Assembly (NCBI GenBank): GCA_028565635.1
Contig: JAOXYB010003012.1
Span: forward strand, 1-18,091
DNA length: 18,091 nt
DNA from: Phoronis ovalis
Lineage: Eukaryota > Phoronida > Phoronidae
Direction: 5' to 3'
Part shown: one piece after another, positions 1 to 12,400 of the stretch
How the letters are laid out: each line of letters opens with the position of its first letter
Numbering within the stretch: position 1 is the first letter of the stretch
Notes under the pieces: model-generated
The model's input: the letters and a program-made list of their open reading frames with translations, nothing else
Database searches by the model: none
Told to the model about the DNA's origin: nothing
Position numbers and translations under genes: made by a program

Positions 1-73
<73 letters not shown>

Positions 74-87
74 TATATATATATATT
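1..87. repeat. (AGAT)n then (AT)n microsatellite
   Basis: About 17 uninterrupted AGAT units (1-70) run into a pure AT tract (71-86). The tract begins at or before the window edge, so its full length is unknown. It lies in the intron before the first visible coding exon and ends only about 25 bases from that exon, leaving a short U-rich stretch and TTGCAG as the acceptor. Confidence 0.97.
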
Positions 88-112
88 AGGATGCTGGTTT
101 TATCTGTTGCAG

Positions 113-484
113 GATATTGTTTTAATGGCACAGACGCTAGAAAAAGTATTTCTCCAAAAAGTAGCAAACATGCCAACAGATGAATACGAAATTGCTGCAC
201 CTACATCACACAAAAAAAACAGAGGTGCTCATCTTCAGAAAGCTCGTCAGGCTGCTCTTGCTGCAGCAAAATCAGATTTGTCTACTCCACTACCACCAAC
301 CGTTTCCATGGCCTTGGGCTCTACAAAGGCCCCCTCTCCTCTTAAAACTGCTGCTCCTACTATACCATCAGCAACACTTCCTTCAACAGCTTCAAGACCT
401 CAGCCGATTAGTAATCATGTTGATGTATCTCCAAAACCAATGGCACAAGCACCAGTAGTTGTGCCTCCATCTCAACCAATAAAG
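113..484 (+). CDS. BRD4: BET exon 1 of window: end of bromodomain 1 and following linker
   Basis: This exon follows TTGCAG and ends before GTTTGT; it is phase 0 at both ends, 124 codons. It opens with [20 protein letters not shown], the last helix of BET bromodomain 1, in which the acetyl-lysine Asn and preceding residues come from the upstream exon outside the window. The rest is a Pro/Ala/Ser/Thr-rich linker, as between the two bromodomains of other BET proteins. An open frame starting six bases earlier only reads through the intron end and is not a real start. Confidence 0.96.
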
Positions 485-3400
485 GTTTGTATTCAACCCA
501 GAATCCTGGGAACTACATAAAATGGTGATGAAATTTTGCTACTTTTGGTTTTATGAATGGTTTACAATCTCTTCTTGATGTGAACTACTGGTTTCCTGCT
601 TTTAACTATAGTAAATACCTGTTCATCTTGACTGATTAACAGCTGTGTACTTGAACTTTTCAGTCAAAGAAAGGTATAAAAAGAAAAGCAGACACTACAA
701 CACCCATTGGTTCTGTGGTAGGAAGTGTCCCCTTCGATCCTTCCTATGAGCCATATACTGGTACCACTGCTGGAAAAATTGGAGCTAATAGTCGACGAGA
801 GAGTAATAGGCAAATAAAAAGACCAAAAAAAGATTTACCTGATGACCAGGCACAACACAGTACTAAAAATAAGAAGGGAAAGCTGTCTGAGCAGCTCAAA
901 TATTCTGCTATTATTCTTAAAGACTTGTTCTCAAAAAAGCATGCGGTGAGTGGATTGAAAACCTATTCTATTTGGAAACTAAAGTGTCTTGGCAAAGTCT
1001 GGTTAAGTCGATGCCCTCATACTTCATGTGGTCGCTATTAAAAAAAGAACATGGAATAGCTGTTTCTTAATTAATCAAAAAAGCTTGTTACGAAAAGTAT
1101 TGTATACTAACTATGACGATAATGTGCTTGTTTTCACACACCTAGGTGTATGATAATTAAAACTAGAATCGCCTTTTAGCAAAGGCCAGGTTGCACAGAG
1201 AAATAGTTGGATATCTAGACCTATTAGGATTATCCTGGAACCCATGGATGTTCAAATACCTTTGGATGACTTTTACCTCTTGTCGAAAGTTTCATGAGAT
1301 TTTGACTGTTTGACCTCTGAATGACTGTTTGGACCTCAAAGTGAGCTAAGATAACGTCTAAATGACCTGTTAACTTCATTTTTGAACTTTTCATCAAATT
1401 TCTGGAAATTAATTTTTTTGACCTCAAAATGACCATACGACCCCTAGGGTACCTTTAAATGACATAAAACCATCATTTTTGGAAGTTAAATGCAATTATA
1501 AGAGTTTGATAGCTATGATGACATAGGGATGACATGTGTCAAATTATACGACTGTAGCACCACTCTGTCTTGATTTATACACTCTTGCTTATTAAAATTT
1601 GCCAAAAACATGCTTAAAAATAAAAATCTGACCTTTCTACCCATAAAAGACCTCAAAAATCATAAAGGAGACCTTTAGGTCACTAGATATCTTCCATTTT
1701 TGAATGTTTTAAGACATTTTTGAAAATTGACCTACTGACCTCAAATTGACCCCTGACCTAATTTTTGTATGTCCCCCTCCCTACCAAGTCCACACCTGAA
1801 GCGTCTCCTAGTTATAGACGTTTAAAAATTGGAAGAAAAAAAAGATACAATCTCAATAGATTGCACTTGCTGTGCAACCTAACAAGGTGAAAAACCTAAT
1901 GTGTGGTAATTAAGTTTGCTTGCTCACTGTTTTACATTTAGGTTTTCACTTTCAGGCATATGCGTGGCCATTTTATAAGCCAGTGGATGCTGATGCTCTC
2001 GATTTACATGATTATTATGATATTATAAAAAAGCCCAGGGATTTGGGATCGATTAAGGTTGGTTGTTCATGCTACACTGTAAAACTTTATTTGCGGCTGA
2101 TAAAAAAAAGTGTATACTGTTGTATATGTTCATAGTATATTAAATTTGGATTGTTTTCGTGCTTTCTTGGATAATTTCTTTGGTGTGATGAGAAATTGTA
2201 GAATTATTTGAAATTCAAGTAATGTCATGCTGGTTTCTAAGTTAACACCATAGATTTGGTTATTTTAATTTACGTGTATCATTCCTCTTTATTTTCAGCT
2301 AAAATTTGATAATCGGGAATATGAATCTGCATCAGAATTTGCAGAGGATGTCCGGTTAATTTTCACTAATTGTTATCGCTATAATCCTCCAAACACAGAT
2401 GTTGTTCTGATGGCAAAAAAGCTGCAGGATGTGTTTGAAATGCGCTACGCAAAAATGCCTGACGAGCCGCTCCATGTAGAAGGTGAGGACAAAGATGAAT
2501 CTGAGAGCGAGAAGTCGATGAGCTCGTCAAGTGAAGAGGAGCGAGATAGCGAAGATGAAAGAGAAGGCAGGCTGCGGGAATTGCAATCAAAAGTAAGAGT
2601 TCACTCCTAGTGCACATAAAAAGTTATATGCTGTGCAGGAAAAAAAATTATCTTGTACAAAGTTGATATGCGGTATACTTGCATAACAATCTTCTATTCG
2701 AGTGCTCTATGAATGTGTGACTGCTCATTTAAATATAGGTAGCCAAATGCTCTTTTACAATAACAAGTTTAGGGAGTGACCTTAAATCAGTAAAATGATG
2801 ATATTCATGCGTGTCATATGAGTCTGTCTTGCCATGGGTTGAGTGTGTGAGGGCTAATGTTTTGTTGGCTTTTCACATTCCTACTTGTGTCTTGGTAGAA
2901 CGCATGATCGTACTTGTTCATCTGATTACTTGGAGAAACCTGAGAAGTGGTAGAATGTGCTTAACTTTTAATTATCTAGTGTTGGTCATTACAATGGGGA
3001 ATTTCAGGGAAGAGAAAGTAAACAAGTTTATGTCTTAGTAATACCAACTTGGAGAAAGCGGATATCATAGTCACACCAAAGAGATCAATTGTTTAACGAG
3101 CGATAGCCGTTGAAAACCAAGTGTTTAACGGGCAAAACCCTTTTAAAATGTGTCGGTCAAGGCTGTTTTATAAAAAAGGAAAAATGAAAACGCCAAAATT
3201 TAAAGTGGTTGTTCATTATAAACACTGTCCTGCTGGGTTGATTTATGTGCCCAAGAGCACTGTTCAATAGTGGAAGGTCATTGTCATCTAAAGTTTTTCT
3301 CTTTGTCATTGGCATCTAGACTACTATTACAAGATAATGCAATAATGTCAAGAAGATAATGCGCAGTCTCATGTCCCATATAAAAAAATTAATTTTCTGT

Positions 3401-6400
3401 TAACTTCATTTTAGCTGCAACTAGTGCAAACCCAGCTTGGTGAACTTACACAGGAACATATGTCAAAACAGAAACAGAAACGAGATAAGGAGAAGAAGAA
3501 AAAAGACAAGAAAAAGGAGAAACCAGAAAAAGTGAAAAAATTTGAACAGGTTGTTGTGCCGCCAACACCTGCACCTGTAACACCGGCTGTGGAATTAAAA
3601 CCAACTAAAACACCCGCAAGTGGTGCCAGCAGTAAAAAATCTAATGCAAAGACACCTAAAACTCCTGCTGGTGGAAAAAAGACTCAAGCTAAAAGACAAA
3701 CAAAAAAGAAAGCACCAGTATCTGGTCCGGTGCCTGGCTATGATTCAGAGGAGGAGGAGGACAATGCTAAACCAATGACTTATGATGAAAAGCGGCAGCT
3801 AAGTCTGGAGATTAATAAATTGCCAGGTTTGTACTGGTTTAGTTCAGAAAGATTTAGCAGCACAATGGACATACATACATTGAGATTATAATCTCCAAGT
3901 TTAATTGGGGTAGCAGAATGCAGGATTACCATCAGCTGTTGTGATATTAGTCATGTAATTTATTTGATCTGCAGATCCATCTGGAAAGTTAAAGGCTCAG
4001 CTTGATAAGGTCTTCAGTTTAATGTTTGGAATTTCACTGCTTATGAATGCTTTGTTCAATAGTAGAGAGGATTCGAAATAATATAGTTGCATTTGTCTTT
4101 CAGGTGAAAAACTTGGACGAGTTGTACACATTATCCAAGCCAGAGAACCGTCCCTAAGAGATTCCAACCCAGACGAGATTGAAATAGACTTTGAAACATT
4201 AAGACCGTCGACACTGCGACAACTGGAAGCATATGTTCAGTCGTGTTTAAAGAAAAAACCTAGAAAACCCTATAGTAAGCATGTTCTGGTGTCATTGTTA
4301 TTCTGCTTTTAAGATGTACTGGAAATTCTGGAAGTCAAGATAAACAAATTTAATGTGGTAAAAAGCAACAGAATATGCAGACATGTAAAAAAAAAACTTG
4401 CGAACATTTCGGTATGGTATGACCTGTAATCAGTGGAGGTAACAGAAATTATCCAAGTAAAAGGTGTAACTGAGCTGTTTCATGCCTTTGATATATAAAA
4501 TTTTATGATGGGAAAGGTGGTCCCACTGAACATTGCTAATGTAGTAGGTACTGGGGGAACTGGTGATATTCTAATTGTCTACCACAACATTTGTTTTATA
4601 GTTACTTGGAAACACCACACAAAAAACTGCATAATTAGATTTAATTAAATAAAAAAGGAAAACTATGTGAAACGACTACTGTTTTGTTGGTGGTACACAA
4701 AACATAATATGTTATCATTTTCCAGCAAAAAAGAATCAAAGTAAGTCTAAAGAAGAACAGGCAATAGAAAAACAAAAACATTTGGAAGAAAGGTTAGAGA
4801 GCGTACAAAGTCATCTCCAGGGAGGTCAGTCAAAGAAGACTCCAAAAAAAGCCGGTAGGTGTTCGGTAGTTAGAGATAATTTAAGATAAGACATGACCAA
4901 AAAAAACTTGTTTAATGGGCGTGACTGCTTCAAATTTTGCCGTTTTCATTTGTTTAACAGGTCTGACCGCTTCAAATTTCATCATTTTAATTTATTTTAT
5001 TGTAAAAAAAATCGGGAAATACAAAAAATCCAACTCTCGTGGTGTCTGATTCGGAATATGTTTTGTTTTCTTTGAACACTTAAAAAAGCCCAACCGACTC
5101 GGTTTTTAAGGGCTTTCGCCGACCAACTCAGTTTTTGAGGGCTTTTGCCCATTAAACAACTTCTATTTTTGGTGTGGCCTAACACACAAACTTTATTGGG
5201 CTGGATTGATTTAAATCATGTTTGTAATTTCAAGGTGATACTCCTTGCTGCCATTTACATCCAGCTACAATATTGAATTAATGCACTTACTGAATATCAG
5301 TGAAATATGTGCAGAATGCATTAGACATGTCAGTTTGTAAAAAAAGGAAAAAAAACCTCACGGGCAAGGGCTTGAGCAATTTTGCTAAGATATGTCTCAT
5401 AATCAGTGGAGGTTACAGAAATTATCCAAGTTAATCCCAGCCTGTCTCCAGTACTGGAACTGAGCTGTTTCATGCCTTGGATACAAATATTTGTAATTGG
5501 CAAAAACACCCATCTGATGTGTATACTAAGTATAAAATTCACTAAACTTGTTACCTTCCAGGTAATGCTAACAAGCCGCATGGTGCTAGTGGGTCGGCAG
5601 GTAGAAGGCTAAGTGCAAGTAGCAGTAGTTCATCTGATAGCGACAGCAGCAGTGATAGCAGCTCCTCGGATACATCAGACTCTAGCGATTCAGAAGCAGG
5701 TTAGATAGACAGAGATTAAGGAAATCATCTTAATATATAACCGTTCTGGTGGCAAATGGCAGGGCTGTTCTGTAATGATGTGTGGGAACTCATTTGAAGC
5801 TCTGCAGTCTTTAAAAAGTGCTAATTAATGAATTTGATTTGTGTAATGATTCAATCAAAGAGAAATTCATGTATGTTAATTATCTCGTCATGGTATTGTT
5901 TGAAAACTTTTCGAGATTCAGGATGTGCCCATTTGCCTTCAAACGGTTTACAATGGTAGCATTCCAATATTAGCTTGTTTTGTTGCAAAAATTTATAATA
6001 ACTGTTTGCTTCATAAAATCAGTATTTTGAAGAACAAAACGAGAAAATATAACTAGTCATTCTATTTCTGATGTTAGTGCCTATGAAGCTTTGTAGTAAA
6101 ACTGTATATAAGCACCATCAATTGGGCCAATATGGTATAGTAATTATATTTCTAACGAACAAATCATGAAACGTTTGCTGAATGTAACGTATGATCTAAC
6201 TATCTCGTGTACTTGAAAACATACTAGTGAGAACTACTGTTGCAAACAAAACAAACTCTCACACAATGTGAACTATAAAATCATTTCCCCAGTCCTCAAG
6301 AGTGCAGAATGTGTTTTAAAACAAGCCTAGCCTAGCTGTCCCTATCAAACTGTTGGCTGTTCTATATGTCCCTGATTTTACATAACTTAAGTCATAAAAC

Positions 6401-9400
6401 ATGATGCTAAATAACTATGTTGGAAAGATTGCTAATGGTGCTAGAAGTAACGGGAGAAATGAATGTCTGCAAATCAGCTAGCAACAGACAATCTACAGTT
6501 CCGAATAACGTGCATTATGACCGGCCAAGATGAACAGACTGCAGCCAGACAGCATCAGAATTTCCTTGTTCCTGATTGGCTAGAAAGACGGGGAATTAAT
6601 TGCTGTGGTTAAGACAGTAAGCTCTTGTCTTGCTTTATTCAACACATTTGCACTCTTTGGCTGTGGAGGAAAACAATGTGGAAATGGATAGTAGCTCCCA
6701 GCTAAAGCTGCTTCAGTATTATCTGAAAAAGAGGATCTTGATTCTATCCATTTTCAAATTAAATGAAAGGTTAAATAAGTATAGCTGAAACTTTCACTCC
6801 ACAGTGTTTAGTCATATGTTCATGGAAGGTTTCATCTATAACTTTGGCACTTTGTTGGCAATAGTATCTTCAGATTTTGAGCTTGAAATTAAGATTTTCT
6901 CTACTTGATGTGGTGCATGAAATGTTAGAACATGAGTGAATTTTGCAAGGTCATTTGAATAATAGTGAATTGTCAAAATTGGTTTCTTTTTGTGTATAAT
7001 CACTTGCAAATTGTGGCAGAATGAATTGTCATATTGTAAATTGAAGTTATGGATTTAGTTTTTAACTTGTAGATGTATTTTTGGTACTTTTGTACATTTC
7101 TCTGTTAACGTTTTAATTGTTTTTATTTTATCATTTGTGATGTGTAATAGTTTTTGTACGCTGTAGATGTCCAAAGATTGTAGTATCAGCATATAAATTG
7201 TACAATTGTAAAGTGAAAAGTCATTAGATGGAATGTAAAATATAATGGGAATTGTATATTATGTGTAAACTCATAAAAAAGAAGGCTTTGTTTTCTAAAT
7301 ACATTCTGCACTCGATCCTAAATTAAGGTGACTATCATACCAAGCTATACCATCAATAAACTAACTCACTGGCAGCTGACTCAGATACAAATAAAGAAAA
7401 AAATATGTCTTCACAATTAGAGGAACTACTAAGCTGAAGTCTATTTTTAAATGTTTCTGTTGCTGTTCATTATAATTAAGAGTACAAAAGCTATTGGGGA
7501 TACTGCTGAATTTAAATTTCCAAGAATTGCTCATGCAGTGTTGTTTTGTAAAAATACCCACCAGGTGATTATGTGGATGCAAAACAAAAAAGTTACATAA
7601 TGATGCAAACTGTTGCCTGATAATAATAATAAATTGTAAAGTTTGCTGGCCCAGGCGTCAAGAAATGTGCACTATGCAAATTAAGATGAATCAATTTGGG
7701 ATAGTGTTTTTGATGTGCAAGACCAGATGTCAAGCTAAACATGGCTCTGATTAGCAAGTTGTTTCTGATTGGCTTGTAGCATTTTATCAAATGTCTGCAC
7801 ACTGGTAAAATTATAAACCAAATCTGTAAAGACCATATGAAGTACAATTTGGTAAATTGTTTGTATTTAAAATTTTGGTGTGCCAGCCACAATTGAAATA
7901 TATTTTTTTCTGCAGAAGCTCCTCAAGCAAAGCAAGCAAAAATGACCAACAAGGTGGGTACTTTCATTTTGCGGTAGACTGCTTCAATCTCCATAATACC
8001 TACCACGCTACGTAGTGTTCTGATATCTCTAGTGTTTATGCAAAAATATTGGTAGTACTCCAGTTTGAATAAATCCATACCTTCTCATCTAACGCTTGGG
8101 CTCAACCATAGTCAATTTCTGTTTATTATCTCAAAAAGCAAAAGAAAGATAATCCCTTTATTTCTATATAAAGTGTCGCGAAAGTCTTGACACCAATCAA
8201 ATTGGAACTTTACGCACAGTTTGTCTTGCCAGAGTTTATATAAGCAAATAGCAAGTTCCCGCCAATACCTATTCAGAATGAGTCAACATGCTAGAATAGA
8301 CGTGGGTGGCGACGGTGGATCACAGAGAGAGAACGGCTCGACTCGATTGGCAAAAGTTTAATGACGTAATTATTTTGCTGTTGTTAAGTTGAAGGAATAT
8401 GACAAAAATTGACTATGGTCAAGTCCAGATGTTAGTTGAGAACACTAATGGATGGATTTATTCAGACTGGTAGTACTCGTTCTACCTTTTCAAATACAGT
8501 AAAGACATGTATAGAAACGGTAGTACTACAATTCCAGTTATGCTGGTGATATTTGACCTGGGATGAGCCCGCTATTGTAGCTGTCATTCATAAGATAACT
8601 ATAGGATTACAAATGTGATATTATGTGATGGCAACTCACTTATAGTAGATCTATATCAAAAATAAAATGCATGCTGGGAAACATATATTTAAAGCGTCAA
8701 TTTTCTTCCACATGACTTTGGAGAGTTGTTTGAAGCAGCAATTAGGTAATATTAGATGATGGCAATCTCATGGCAGGCATTAAAAAACAGAACAGAGGTA
8801 TTGCTTAGGCTGAATTTGTGCCTTTGCTGTTTGCTTCAATTTACAATTATGTTAGTTCATGACTTCATGTGTAGCAGTAAAGTACATGACCAAATGCAGT
8901 GTTTAATTTGCGTAATTTTCTTTATTTGACCTATCTCAATTCTTTGAAGTTCATGCAAAAAAAGCTCTTGAAATCAAATAAAAATGTATTGTTACTTGCA
9001 GGTTTCTGATGTTAATGTTTATAATTTGTTATGTGTTTTCAGAAAAGTCCTAACAAATCACCAGGAAAAACTAATCACACGGCTCAGTCTAATGCAACAT
9101 CTAACAATATCGTATCATCTGCTAAGAGTCATCCTACAGGTATATTATACACATCAAGTCCACATAGGTCATCTACACTGCCAAATTCATTGCATTAAGA
9201 AGTGATTTTACTGGCATAAGAATCAAAAATTATCTTCGCTTTCTTAATTACGGGTAGAATTTGTATCCAAACAAACATTTGTAAATTGTAGGATTTGCTT
9301 TTAATGGTCTTGTTTTTTCATTCAATTTTTTAAAATAACCACACATGTTAGAAACATTTCTAGTAGACTTTCTAAGATTCGGCAGTAGAACTGATTCTGA

Positions 9401-12400
9401 TCCAGTCACATCTTTCACCGAATATTGCTATGCTAACAAATAAAACTTGTGGACCTATTAGAGTTTAATTGGATTACACCTCATCAGTTATCGTAGCTAC
9501 CTATGGGAATTCTGACTTGAAACATCAAAATATTTATCCATGAAATGAAAAATTAAACTGGGTCTATCTTTGTAACACTCTTAAAAATATCACGATGAAG
9601 AGCTATCTTCTGGTTCATGTTTTCAGAACCAAGTAAACCTGCTGCAAGTCATGTTTTACCACAACAACCCAGCAGACCATCAGCTATGGCAACCCCAAAA
9701 CCTCAACCTAAAAGTAGGTTTATTATATTAAAGTTTGCAACTGTTCTTATTGCACATTGCTCTTATACTGATTATTTTTTAATTTTTAAAGAACATTGCC
9801 GTAATAAGCTTTTTTTTCATAATACTGGGAGATGTTACATTGATAGGGTTATAAGCGTGTCCAATGAGACGGAAGATTCGTTCCCGTAGGACAGTTGAAT
9901 ATGCCTTATTTTAATGCAGGTTAGCACAGATTTTGCCAAATTGTTGAGGCTCATGTTTTTTTGCTGCTACATTTCATTCTAGTTTTTGGCACTCTTGCAT
10001 TACTGGTATATGAATGCTTTACAACCTGCACTGGTGTCATGTTGAGATTTAATTTCTTATCATCTTTGTCTTTCAGCTCAATCCAGTGCAATCAGTGCAT
10101 TACTTCAGCACAAACCACCAACAGCTTCACCTCCATCTGTGATGTCACATCCTGCTGCGACCACCAAACCTCAGTCACCTGCAAAAAGTATCTCGCCTCC
10201 TCGGCATAATTCTAAACCTAGTCCGCAGAATGTTAATATTCCAAAATCAAAAGAGCAACCTAAGTTTACACTTGGTGACGATGATAGCCCAAAACCAAGT
10301 CCAAAACCAGCACCACCGGGAGCCACAGTCTGTAAGTACCTGTTGACGCTGTTATTGTGTAGAAAGTATCTGGAATATGTACACATGCAAGTAGATGTGG
10401 CACTAATAAGGCAATTCCACAGAGATGGTTGCTTGGGTCTTGATTCGAGAGGTGCAGTGAAATTGCGGAGAGAAGTATTTTTGCGATTGAGTCTCGAGCA
10501 AAAATGAATAGATTAAAAAACAACAGATCTTTTTTATATGGCTTGCTTACTTATTGTGTTTTTCCAGCTGCAAGTGGAGTTGGGGTATCATTTGGTGTCG
10601 GGTCAGTAGGAGCATTGTCATCATCTGGAAGCAGTGAAAATTTGAAAAAGTTGGATAAAGCTGCAACTCAAGCAGCGAAAAGGGTAAAATAACAATAGGG
10701 TATTTCCTTTGCTTTTAATGTGGTTCAGTAGGTTTTTTATTCTTGTCATATATAAGAATGTGGCATCCCTGAAGTATGTTGCTATCAAATACGACATATT
10801 ATTTCATGAGCGGTTTGAAATGATAAAATAACTTCTTCAGGACAAGTCTCATTTTGTTCAGTGTACATATTTCACAAATATGTAGGTTAAAAGGTGCAGT
10901 GCATTTTGTGTACATTTACAGTGTGTTTGATATTTTCAGGATTTAAAGCTAAAAAATGCTGGTTCCTGGTCCAGTCTAGCTAATCTGTCTAACAGTATCA
11001 ATAGCAGCTTATCTAAGAAAACTAATGCTGTCGCAGCATTTGAAACTTTCAGGAAGCAGGCAAAGGAAAAGGAAGAAAGGGTATGTGCATGATAAAGGGG
11101 AACACAATTCTTTAATCTATTCGCCAGTTCGCTTGGTTTTTAAGATACGTATAGTCTTCTACATGTCAAAATATTCAGTGTTTATCAGTGCAAGTCGTTT
11201 CAGTCATATGCTGTAATCCTAGAATCAATGAAATATGAACTCGCCAATGTGAAACTTTCAAAACTCTACCTTTGTAGATGTCAGTAGGAGTATAGTCTCT
11301 GCAGATTCAATATATATAACATTGAAATAAACCTAATAACTCTCTCCTATCAAAGTTAACACAGTTGAATACCCTTGCGTAACTAACACAGATTGGTTTT
11401 AGTTCACTAGCATATTTCAGGGTTTAGTGACCACTCCTTCAGTTGAGTGAATGAGCTTAGCCCATCTTTTTAAAGAATCTCAGCAATATTTACATATTTC
11501 ATTGTAGTAGTAATGCTAAATATTAAAATCAAAAAGAAAAAGTGTATTTCTATCTGCTGCCACATGTGTATAATTTTTGAAATTTCTGAATCAGTTGAAG
11601 TACTATAATGCACTGTTGGGTTAAAATGTGAAATTATTTCATCAGGAGAAGATATTAAAGCATCAAGAAGAGCTCGCTAAGCAGCAGAAAGAGCGTGCAG
11701 AACGTAAACGTATGCAACAAGAAGCTGACAGGCAACGTGAGAGAGAGGAGGAAGAAGCTTTGGAAATGGCTCGCAAATCTCAGCAGGTTTGTTTTGTGCT
11801 CATCACTAGGAAAATTGTAAATTACTGTTGTTATTTGTAATGATTGAATGTGCAAAAGAAGTGGCATTACCTACCCATAGGTTTGGCTGCATAAAAAGAA
11901 TGACCATGTTAAATCTCAGAACCTCTAACCAGTTGCCACTCAGTTAAGGCTGGACCCTCGTCACTGTTTAATTAAATAAAAATTCATGAAAAATCCGCAT
12001 TACATTTTTCCCACTCAAAAGAGATATTTTCTAAAACTAACATTCAAGCCATGTCATAATGGTATTTTCAAACCATTGTGTAAAATGTATGAAATTTAAT
12101 TAGCGTTTAATTACACCCAATGAAAATCGTTAGGTACATCCTACACTAGTACAGGAAAACTGCACCAGGGATTTTGATTATATAATCAATTTAGTGTTTC
12201 TAGCAAATAAAAAATGTACTTTTTTTTAAACATTAATTAGTAATTCAAAAATTATTCACAGTATTTACAATTAGGTCAAAACAATTAATATAAGTATCGT
12301 TTACTTCTTAAAAACGTAGTTAGCTCCAATTTAAATCCACGGGATTTTGCTGTAGGATGTACCTTATGATTTACCTGAGATGTCATAAAAAAATAATTAA

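Larger units (their letters stand above)
4855..5561 (+). other. Intron 7 (707 bases)
   Basis: GTAGGT...CTTCCAG intron. It consists largely of two repeats: MITE-like copy Y (4893-5177) and dispersed repeat copy 2 (5322-5492). Open frames on both strands here fall within these repeats and are not genes. Confidence 0.8.

Noticed and set aside
2366-2617. Reverse-strand open frame opposite exon 4
   Set aside because: It overlaps a highly conserved bromodomain exon and its translation resembles nothing; it is an antisense shadow.
2811-3038. Plus-strand open frame in intron 4
   Set aside because: Entirely intronic, no splice or domain support, composition like the surrounding intron.
3975-4009. 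Possible extra 35-base exon in intron 5 (after GATCTGCAG, before GTCTTC), encoding [12 protein letters not shown]
   Set aside because: It would change the phase and shift the ET domain exon out of frame, giving an early stop. Direct joining of exons 5 and 6 gives the perfect family consensus. At most it could be a poison exon.
4997-5185. Reverse-strand frame with repeated KSPQKLSW / [10 protein letters not shown] words
   Set aside because: The peptide pattern comes from two tandem units inside MITE-like copy Y; it is not a protein gene.
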